6,127 nt of DNA, taken from CAWKZT01 sp963854565. GTDB lineage: Bacteria; Actinomycetota; Acidimicrobiia; Acidimicrobiales; JAHEJN01. The translations under genes were made by a program, and so were the position numbers. The notes beneath the pieces were generated by a model that saw only the letters and a list, made by a program, of their open reading frames with translations, was not told where the DNA came from and did no database searches. How positions within the stretch are numbered: position 1 is the first letter of the stretch; each line of letters begins with the position of its first letter. The stretch covers positions 1 to 6,127 of the forward strand of contig CAWKZT010000107.1 in assembly GCA_963854565.1 (NCBI GenBank), written 5' to 3'. This document shows, in pieces, positions 1-5,338 of this stretch.

Positions 1-590
1 CGGTCTGTGGGACGGTCCGGGTGCGTTTTGGTGATGGCTTCCATTGGGTTGTCGTCGGAAACAAAGGTGAGGCCACACGCGGCGATAACTGGATCGTCGG
101 GCAACGGACCGGTCAGTTTGGCCCAATGGGCCGCGCGGTAGCGGTTGACCGGGATCGAACGGGTCTCGAACATATGGGTGTAGCCATCGGGTTTGAGATC
201 TTCGGGCCCAACAACGTCGGGAATCTCTGATGTCTGGACATCGGCACCGTCTTCCATCTTTTGGAAAGAAGCAGAGAGGTTGAATATTGCTCCCGCCGAT
301 TGGCGAGCAACGACGCGGCGTGTGGCGAACGAACGGCCGTTACGAATGCGGTCGACTTCGTAGCGAATTGGTTCGTTGGATGCCCCGCCGCGAATGAAAT
401 AGGCATGCAGTGAGTGGGGCAGAAACTCAGGGTCGACGGTTTTGGCTGCCGCATATAAAGCTTGGGCCGCAACCTGGCCTCCGTACACCCGGTCACCCCA
501 GTGGTAGGTGGGCCCGGCGCCGACGAACGCGTCGATTCCGTGTGGCTCCAAGTCCAGTAGATCCATCAGTGTGTCGTAGGTGCCTTCCAC
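1..590 (-). CDS. tesB: Acyl-CoA thioesterase II (TesB family), 3' end cut by window edge
   Basis: Hydrolyses acyl-CoA to free fatty acid and CoA in the cytoplasm. The reading frame is open from a GTG at 588-590 to base 1, giving 196 residues of a family near 280-290. The first hotdog domain (about 10-112) is complete and carries TesB signatures: YGGQVAAQAL (36-45), HSLHAYFIRGG (59-69), RNGRSFATRRV (83-93) and LSASFQ (105-110). The second hotdog domain begins near 135 and includes LPDDPVI and FVSDDNP (176-182), where Asp179 aligns with the catalytic Asp of E. coli TesB. The catalytic Gln and Thr would lie beyond the edge. An in-frame TGA sits ten codons before the GTG. An AGGA about 8 bases before the GTG favours it over the ATG at 564-566. 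It follows the hydrolase gene by 77 bases on the same strand, so co-transcription is possible. The family is secure; the physiological substrate is not known. Confidence 0.9.
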   Translation of the reverse strand, partial: MEGTYDTLMDLLDLEPHGIDAFVGAGPTYHWGDRVYGGQVAAQALYAAAKTVDPEFLPHSLHAYFIRGGASNEPIRYEVDRIRNGRSFATRRVVARQSAGAIFNLSASFQKMEDGADVQTSEIPDVVGPEDLKPDGYTHMFETRSIPVNRYRAAHWAKLTGPLPDDPVIAACGLTFVSDDNPMEAITKTHPDRPTD

Positions 591-667
591 GCCACAGATC
601 CTACCGGTGGTCGCAGTTCAGGCAAGCAACATTTTGGAGGCGCCAAAAGGTTGAGAACGTGGAGGGG

Positions 668-1348
668 TTAGAGATAGGTACGGAACAGCTTTAGTGTCCG
701 AGCGAACGCGACGGCTTTGGCCTCCTCGTCGTAGGTGCCCAGAGGATTGTCCTCGTTTGTGAAGGCGTGGCCGGTTCCTTCGTAGATGTGGAACGTGACG
801 TTCTTGCCCATTTCGACGAGTTCGGCTTCGAGATCCTTAACTGGTCCAGCCCCGAAATGGTCGTCGAATTCGGCGAAGTGGCCCTCGACCACAGCGGTTA
901 AACCGGACCAATCGGGTCCGCCTTCGCCGAGAGGAGCGCCGTAGAACGGAGCGGCGGCAGCGACACGGTCGCCTGCTCCAGCAGTGATCATCAAGGTGAG
1001 AAGGCCGCCCATACAGAACCCAACGACGCCAACTTGTTTGCTGGTTACCTCATTGAGGCTTAGTAGGTGATCGATTGCCTCCGACATGTCGGCTGCAGCC
1101 CGCTCGGCTGGCATGGAGGTCATGAGGTGACCCGCCTTGTCCATTTCGTCGTGCTCGGCGAGTTCGCCGTGGTAGAGATCGGGAGCGAGGGCGACGAAGC
1201 CTTCGGTTGCGAGGTAATCACAAACCCGCTTGATTTGCGGTACCAAACCCCACCATTCTTGCAGGACAATAAGGCCCGGCCCGGAGCCGCTTTCGGGTAC
1301 GGCCAAATAGCCACCGGCTGTCTCCGCAAACTCAATCATGTTTCCCAT
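668..1348 (-). CDS. Dienelactone hydrolase family protein (alpha/beta hydrolase)
   Basis: A 226-residue cytoplasmic alpha/beta hydrolase, close to the usual length of dienelactone hydrolases (about 230-250). QEWWGL (30-35) holds the family's conserved Glu31. The nucleophile elbow GFCMGG (110-115) has Cys112 in place of Ser, as in true dienelactone hydrolases. Asp162 or Asp163 in the FDDHFG stretch and His194 in GTGHAF complete a Cys-Asp-His triad. The prototype opens dienelactone to maleylacetate in chlorocatechol breakdown, but most members in genomes without that pathway have unknown ester or lactone substrates, and no other catechol gene is visible here. The ATG at 1346-1348 was chosen because the fold starts at once. 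An ATG three codons in (1337-1339) is also possible. Neither has a clear Shine-Dalgarno sequence. The tesB-like gene follows on the same strand. Confidence 0.9.
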   Translation of the reverse strand: MGNMIEFAETAGGYLAVPESGSGPGLIVLQEWWGLVPQIKRVCDYLATEGFVALAPDLYHGELAEHDEMDKAGHLMTSMPAERAAADMSEAIDHLLSLNEVTSKQVGVVGFCMGGLLTLMITAGAGDRVAAAAPFYGAPLGEGGPDWSGLTAVVEGHFAEFDDHFGAGPVKDLEAELVEMGKNVTFHIYEGTGHAFTNEDNPLGTYDEEAKAVAFARTLKLFRTYL

Positions 1349-1468
1349 GACTGCGACGTTAGTGGAGCGAGCAGACCAAGATCAATGGCCCTTTACGGAG
1401 TATGAGATTTTGTTCTAGACCCCACAGGGGCAGGCCTCCGACCCTTTGTCAAGACTCACCGAAAACAG
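1349..1468. other. Non-coding stretch between the hydrolase gene and the tRNA terminator
   Basis: No coding frame with a recognisable product is visible. This stretch should hold the minus-strand promoter of the hydrolase gene, because the tRNA terminator ends just upstream of it. The best -10-like hexamer (CATACT on the minus strand) has no convincing -35 partner, so no promoter is called. A small CCCC-ACA-GGGG palindrome near 1420-1430 is too short to interpret. Confidence 0.5.
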
Positions 1469-1500
1469 AAAAAGTGCCCGGCATAAACCGGACACTTTTT
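1469..1500 (-). terminator. Rho-independent terminator of the tRNA-Leu gene
   Basis: A 13-base-pair stem (1469-1481 with 1488-1500) encloses a 6-base loop. The minus-strand RNA has a GC-rich core (GUGUCCGG / CCGGGCAC) followed by UUUUU. The one non-Watson-Crick position (1477/1492) is a U-G wobble when read on the minus strand but a C-A mismatch on the plus strand. The hairpin therefore fits the minus strand, just after the tRNA 3' end at 1504. Confidence 0.88.
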
Positions 1501-1503
1501 GAG

Positions 1504-1587
1504 TGCGCGAGGGGGGACTTGAACCCCCACGCCCCGAAGGGCACAGGAACCTGAATCCTGCGCGTCTACCAATTCCGCCACTCGCGC
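1504..1587 (-). tRNA. tRNA-Leu (anticodon CAG)
   Basis: An 84-base class II tRNA that reads CUG codons. The acceptor stem pairs GCGCGAG (1581-1587 on the complement) with CTCGCGC (1505-1511), with discriminator A at 1504. The D arm carries AATTGGTAGAC. The anticodon stem is CAGGA/TCCTG with loop TTCAGGT, placing the CAG anticodon at 1551-1553. A long variable arm GCCC-TTCG-GGGC is typical of tRNA-Leu. The T arm is GGGGG-TTCAAGT-CCCCC. CCA is not encoded (CTC follows the discriminator), so it must be added after transcription. The gene is transcribed divergently from fhaA. Confidence 0.97.
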
Positions 1588-1599
1588 GTGGCTGCACAA

Positions 1600-1627
1600 A
1601 GACTATCCGCGTTGATGGCCTCCCCAA
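1600..1627 (-). promoter_or_regulatory. Candidate promoter of the tRNA-Leu gene
   Basis: On the minus strand, TTGGGG (1622-1627) and TAGTCT (1600-1605) are separated by 16 bases and sit about 12 bases before the tRNA 5' end. The -35 box matches only at TTG and the -10 box fits the loose actinobacterial TAnnnT pattern. Position and spacing are right but the match is modest. Confidence 0.3.
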
Positions 1628-1691
1628 CCACGGCCCCCGCGGATCTGGTCAACGATTGTCGGCCCTACTCGGTGCTATGGCGTGGAGGCTC

Positions 1692-1697
1692 TAACCT
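1692..1697 (+). promoter_or_regulatory. Candidate -10 element for a leaderless fhaA operon transcript
   Basis: TAACCT fits the actinobacterial TAnnnT -10 pattern and ends 7 bases before the ATG at 1705. A transcript starting 7-8 bases downstream would begin at or next to the A of the start codon. The only SD-like run, GGAGG at 1684-1688, is 16 bases from the ATG, too far to work well. No good -35 box is seen at the expected distance. This is inference from spacing and a weak motif. Confidence 0.3.
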
Positions 1698-1704
1698 CTC
1701 GGAT

Positions 1705-2361
1705 ATGGGAATCCGCAACTTTGAAGCACGCGTCGAGCGCATGGTTGAAGGTACCTTCGCCAAAGTCTTCCGATCAGGCCTAAAGCCGGTCGAAATCGCC
1801 CGTCGTCTCGTCCGTGTGCTTAACGATGGCCGCAGTGTTGGCGTATCGGGTGAAACCGTGGTTCCGAACCACTTTGATGTGATGTTGTCGGCCGAGGACT
1901 TCGAACGATTCCAAGAGGTTGAGGCTTCTCTTCGCCGTGAACTTGCCGAGGCTGCTCGTGAGCATGCCCGCGATGAGGACTATCACTTCATGGGTCCTGT
2001 TGAGGTGCACTTGCAGGTCGATCCCAGCTTTGCGACCGGTTCATTTCAGCTGGCAGCGCACATGCGCGAAGGGGTTGGGGGTAACCCTGGTTCACTGCTG
2101 TTGCCAACAGGTGACCGGGTGCTACTGGGTGACCAGATCATCACGGTTGGTCGTATATCGGATTCGATTATCGTGCTGGCCGATCCTAATGTCAGTCGAA
2201 ACCATGCCGAGATTCGCCCGACGGCTACTGGCTTTCAGGTTGTGGATTTGGGGTCCACCAACGGCACCAAGATCAACGGAACCCGCACTACAGGGCATCT
2301 TCTGCAAGATGGTGACGAGATTACGTTTGGCAATACGTTGATTCGGTTCGAGGCCAGTTAG
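1705..2361 (+). CDS. fhaA: FhaA: DUF3662 and FHA domain protein, compact form
   Basis: A cytoplasmic phosphothreonine-binding adaptor of 218 residues. The N-terminal DUF3662 (FhaA_N) domain spans about 1-115, with the characteristic RVERMVEGTFAKVFRSG opening (9-25) and VVPNHFDVMLS (52-62). A linker of only about 20 residues leads to the FHA domain (about 138-216), which keeps the phosphopeptide-binding residues Gly149-Arg150, Ser164 and His167 (SRNH), and Asn186-Gly187 in GSTNGT. In mycobacteria FhaA binds the phosphorylated pseudokinase domain of MviN/MurJ and restrains peptidoglycan synthesis at pole and septum. The same role is inferred here. The frame stays open back to a GTG at 1588, but that start abuts the tRNA and adds unrelated sequence, so the ATG at 1705, where the domain begins, was chosen. 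It heads the operon, six bases before fhaB. Mycobacterium tuberculosis FhaA is over 500 residues because of a long low-complexity centre that is absent here. Confidence 0.93.
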   Translation: MGIRNFEARVERMVEGTFAKVFRSGLKPVEIARRLVRVLNDGRSVGVSGETVVPNHFDVMLSAEDFERFQEVEASLRRELAEAAREHARDEDYHFMGPVEVHLQVDPSFATGSFQLAAHMREGVGGNPGSLLLPTGDRVLLGDQIITVGRISDSIIVLADPNVSRNHAEIRPTATGFQVVDLGSTNGTKINGTRTTGHLLQDGDEITFGNTLIRFEAS

Positions 2362-2367
2362 TTCACC

Positions 2368-2823
2368 ATGTCTGAACAACTTCTGGCCATCTTGAAGCTT
2401 TGTCTGCTTGCCGCTTTGTACCTCTTTTTCATGCGTGTGTTGTGGTCGGTGTGGACCCAGGTACGCGAGCCCAAGAAACGGGTCGCAGCACCGACGGGTA
2501 AACGTGGTCCCCGCAAGGTGGTGGCGTCCAGTGTGTTGGATGGCAAGTTGGTGGTTTGTGAACCCGCAGCGATGGTTGGCCAAACCTATTCACTGGGTGA
2601 CGAACTCACCATTGGTCGGGCCGCCGGGTGTCAAATCATGCTGGACGACACCTACATCTCGCAGTTGCACACGCGCATCTTCTTACGTGAAGGCAAGTAC
2701 ATGGTCGAAGACCTTGGCTCCACAAATGGCACCTACCTCAACCGTCGCAAAGTGAGCGGACCGATGGTGATGCAGGTGGGTGACATGTTGCAGGTGGGTT
2801 CGGTCATCTTGGAACTCACATGA
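2368..2823 (+). CDS. fhaB: FhaB (FipA-like): membrane-anchored FHA domain protein
   Basis: A 151-residue protein, about the size of mycobacterial FhaB/FipA (155). One transmembrane helix (about 5-29) is followed by a basic linker (33-50), so the FHA domain should face the cytoplasm. The FHA domain (about 60-150) has Gly83-Arg84, Ser98-x-x-His101, and Asn120-Gly121 within DLGSTNGTYLNR. The linker contains APTG (41-44). In M. tuberculosis FipA the same motif in the same place carries Thr36, whose phosphorylation by PknA has been linked to FtsZ and FtsQ binding; Thr43 is the equivalent. The likely role is to recruit phosphorylated division or wall-synthesis proteins to the membrane. The ATG lies six bases after the fhaA stop, with only a weak GAGG about 14 bases upstream. 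The stop overlaps the pstP start as ATGA, which suggests translational coupling. Confidence 0.93.
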   Translation: MSEQLLAILKLCLLAALYLFFMRVLWSVWTQVREPKKRVAAPTGKRGPRKVVASSVLDGKLVVCEPAAMVGQTYSLGDELTIGRAAGCQIMLDDTYISQLHTRIFLREGKYMVEDLGSTNGTYLNRRKVSGPMVMQVGDMLQVGSVILELT

Positions 2824-4031
2824 CCTCGTTTTCGTGGGGTTCGGCCAGCCATGTGGGGCAGGTACGACAGATCAATCAAGATTCGCTGTTGGCTATCGAT
2901 GGTCTGTTTGTTGTGGCCGACGGCATGGGTGGTCATAACGGTGGCGAAATTGCCTCACAAGTGGCGATCGATTCGTTGCGTCCGGTGGCAACCTCACCGT
3001 CGGTTGATGCGCTGGTAGAGGCGGTGCACGATGCCAATGCGGCCATCATTGAGCGCACTATTGACGAACCCGAATTGAGAGGTATGGGCACCACGATTTG
3101 TGCCATCCACCGTTTGGACGATGGTCATCTGGTGATCGCTAACGTCGGTGATTCACGGGTGTATCTCTTCGATGGTGACGACGTTCACCAACTGACCGAC
3201 GATCACAGTTTGGTCGGTGAGATGGTTCGGCTAGGGCAACTGACCGAGGCGCAGGCCGCTGTCCACCCCAAGCGCAACATCGTCACTCGTGCCCTCGGTG
3301 TCGATGCGCACGTACAGGTCGACTGGTGGGAGTTTCCCGTTCGTCCAGGCGACCGTTTTGTGTTGTGTAGCGATGGGCTATTTAACGAAGTTTCTAATGC
3401 GGCAGTTGCCTCGACTTTGCGGCGTCTAAGCGACCCCAATGAAGCCGCTGCTGATCTTGTGCGGCAGGCCAATGCCAACGGAGGTCACGACAATGTCACG
3501 GTCGTGGTGGTCGATGTCGACGGCGAAGGTGACGCCGACGCTGCGACGGTTCCGTTGGGCGAGGTGCACATCAGCAGTCGTCTGGCTCAGGTTGTTCAGG
3601 CGGACGCCAATATGTCGAGTCCAACGGCCGGGTTCACCACAGCCGAGGATCCGCCGTTCGAAGAACCCCCGCGAGAAGGCCGTGGCATTTGGGGTTTCGT
3701 TGGACCGGCTGTTGCCGTTTTAGCTCTTGTGGGTATTGCCGTCGTTGCTATCTCGTTTTATGCCCGATCGAATTTTTATGTTGGTGTCGACGAGGACCGG
3801 GTTGCGGTTTTTCAGGGTCGTCCCGATGGGGTGTTGTGGTTTGATCCAACGCTCAAGGAGACCACCGGGCTGTCCGTCGCCGACCTCACTCCGGCATTGC
3901 TCGACGAAGTCATGGCCAACCCCGATTACAACAGTTTGCAGGGCGCGCGCGGTCATGTTGATCGCATTATCGAGCGCCTTGTCGAACTGATTGGTTACCA
4001 ACTCACCGATGACGCGGCCGAAGCCAACTGA
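2820..4031 (+). CDS. pstP: PstP: membrane-anchored PP2C-type Ser/Thr protein phosphatase
   Basis: A Mn/Mg-dependent phosphatase of 403 residues that reverses PknA/PknB-type phosphorylation. The cytoplasmic PP2C domain (about 5-235) shows the family motifs in order: VRQINQDS (15-22, with Asp21), VADGMGGH (32-39, Asp34), GMGTT (88-92), NVGDSR (108-113, Asp111), TDDHSLV (126-132), RALG (157-160), CSDGL (183-187, Asp185) and GGHDNVT (221-227, Asp224). All metal-ligand Asp residues are present. A Pro/Glu-rich juxtamembrane linker precedes one transmembrane helix (about 293-315). An extracellular part of about 88 residues follows, opening with RSNFYV, close to RSNYYV in M. tuberculosis PstP. The long Pro/Thr-rich tail of the mycobacterial protein is missing. 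The start overlaps fhaB by four bases and the stop overlaps rodA by one (TGATG). Function is secure; substrates are inferred from context. Confidence 0.95.
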   Translation: MTSFSWGSASHVGQVRQINQDSLLAIDGLFVVADGMGGHNGGEIASQVAIDSLRPVATSPSVDALVEAVHDANAAIIERTIDEPELRGMGTTICAIHRLDDGHLVIANVGDSRVYLFDGDDVHQLTDDHSLVGEMVRLGQLTEAQAAVHPKRNIVTRALGVDAHVQVDWWEFPVRPGDRFVLCSDGLFNEVSNAAVASTLRRLSDPNEAAADLVRQANANGGHDNVTVVVVDVDGEGDADAATVPLGEVHISSRLAQVVQADANMSSPTAGFTTAEDPPFEEPPREGRGIWGFVGPAVAVLALVGIAVVAISFYARSNFYVGVDEDRVAVFQGRPDGVLWFDPTLKETTGLSVADLTPALLDEVMANPDYNSLQGARGHVDRIIERLVELIGYQLTDDAAEAN

Positions 4032-5338
4032 TGCGCCGCACCACAGAGTTGAGTCTGCTGTTTGTCGCTGTGGTAGTGATCGTGTCCACCTATGTGTTGG
4101 CGAGTCTGGGGCGCGAGGCGGAAATTCCGGCCAACATATTTCCGTTCCTGGGGATCATCGTGGCGCTGCTTATCGGCGCTCACATCGCGGTTCGACGTTT
4201 AGCTCCTATGGCCGATGGTGTGTTGTTGCCAATTGCGGGTCTACTCAATGGTGTGGGTTATGTGTTTATTGCCCGCCTCGATGAAGACTTGGCGGCCAAT
4301 CAGGCCATGTGGACAGCTATCGGTGTAGCGGCGTTCGTGGCCACGCTTGTGGCGGTAGACAAAGTGCGACTGCTCGACAGTTACCGCTACACGTTTATGG
4401 TGATCGGCATCATCTTGTTGTTGTTGCCGCTGCTGCCGGGGCTTGGGCAAACGATCAACGGTTCACGAATCTGGGTGAGCGCCGGTCCCTTCAATTTTCA
4501 GCCGGGCGAGTTTGCCAAGATCGCGCTGGCGATCTTCTTCGCGGCGTACCTCGTAGAGAACCGTGAAGTGTTGGCCATGTCCACGTACCGTCTTGGTCCG
4601 TTTCATCTGCCCGAACCGAAGCACTTGGGCCCACTGTTGTTGGCGTGGGGTGCGTCGGTATTGGTGATGACGGCGGAGAAGGATCTTGGTTCGTCGCTGT
4701 TGTTCTTTGTGCTGTTTGTGACGATGTTGTGGATTGCTACCGAACGGGGCAGTTATCTGGTGGTGAGTTCGCTGTTGTTCATGGGTGGAGCGACATGGGC
4801 CTGGATGAGATTTGAGCACGTGCAGGACCGGGTTGATTCGTGGATTGACCCATGGGCTGATGCCAGCGGTAGCGGCTATCAGGTGATTCAGGCCAGTTTC
4901 TCGTTGGCGAACGGAGGGGTGACGGGAACCGGTCCAGGACTCGGCCGTCCTGATCTGATCCCCGAGGTTGAGACTGACTTCATCTTCGCGGCGGTTGGCG
5001 AAGAGTTGGGCCTGTTTGGGGCGACGGCCATCTTGGTGGCGTTCATGTTGATCATCGGGGCCGGGTTACGGATTGCCCTGACCGCCACCCAACCCTTTGA
5101 GAAACTCCTGGCGGCGGGAATCACGACGCTGTTAGGGGTGCAGGCCTTCATCATCATTGGAGGCGTAATTCGGTTGCTTCCGCTTACGGGTGTGACCTTG
5201 CCGTTCGTTTCTTACGGCGGGTCGTCGCTGTTGTCCAACTACATCTTGTTGGCCCTGCTGTTGCGTATCTCTCATGAGTCAACGGCACGACAGATGGCCC
5301 CAGCCAAAAGTGGGCCTAGAGCGAAGACGGACGCATGA
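4031..5338 (+). CDS. rodA: RodA/FtsW-family SEDS peptidoglycan glycosyltransferase
   Basis: A polytopic membrane enzyme of 435 residues that polymerises lipid II into glycan strands. Roughly ten or more hydrophobic helices are visible between residues 8 and 413. SEDS hallmarks are GSRIWVSAGPFNFQPGEFAK (144-163), EKDLGSS (216-222), GGVTGTGPGLG (295-305), PEVETDFIFA (311-320) followed by GEELGLFG (323-330), and LPLTGVTLPFVSYGGSS (383-399). Asp316 in ETDFIF matches the catalytic Asp established for RodA. Position in the pstP-pbpA cluster marks it as the actinobacterial RodA that works with PbpA, rather than the FtsW of the division and cell wall (dcw) cluster, though sequence alone separates these poorly. 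It starts one base inside the pstP stop and overlaps pbpA by ATGA. No clear Shine-Dalgarno is seen before the ATG, so translation probably depends on coupling. The basic C-terminal tail (about 416-435) is cytoplasmic or unstructured. Confidence 0.94.
   Translation: MRRTTELSLLFVAVVVIVSTYVLASLGREAEIPANIFPFLGIIVALLIGAHIAVRRLAPMADGVLLPIAGLLNGVGYVFIARLDEDLAANQAMWTAIGVAAFVATLVAVDKVRLLDSYRYTFMVIGIILLLLPLLPGLGQTINGSRIWVSAGPFNFQPGEFAKIALAIFFAAYLVENREVLAMSTYRLGPFHLPEPKHLGPLLLAWGASVLVMTAEKDLGSSLLFFVLFVTMLWIATERGSYLVVSSLLFMGGATWAWMRFEHVQDRVDSWIDPWADASGSGYQVIQASFSLANGGVTGTGPGLGRPDLIPEVETDFIFAAVGEELGLFGATAILVAFMLIIGAGLRIALTATQPFEKLLAAGITTLLGVQAFIIIGGVIRLLPLTGVTLPFVSYGGSSLLSNYILLALLLRISHESTARQMAPAKSGPRAKTDA

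Noticed and set aside
113..496. Minus-strand frame of 127 residues inside the thioesterase region
   Set aside because: It is out of frame with the continuous TesB-like frame, which contains clear family motifs from 590 to 1.
410..694. Plus-strand frame of 94 residues across the thioesterase start and the intergenic gap
   Set aside because: Arg/Pro-rich shadow translation that overlaps two better supported minus-strand genes; no recognisable domain.
1349..1440. Promoter for the hydrolase gene
   Set aside because: The best -10-like hexamer, CATACT on the minus strand, matches only four of six positions and has no -35 partner at proper spacing.
1415..1627. Minus-strand frame of 70 residues over the tRNA and terminator
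   Set aside because: It translates the tRNA gene itself (GGIGRRAGF and GGSSPPSRT are typical tRNA-derived artefacts).
1588..1704. Extension of fhaA upstream to the GTG at 1588, adding 39 residues
   Set aside because: The start would abut the tRNA 5' end, the added sequence has no resemblance to the DUF3662 opening, and the domain begins at the ATG at 1705.
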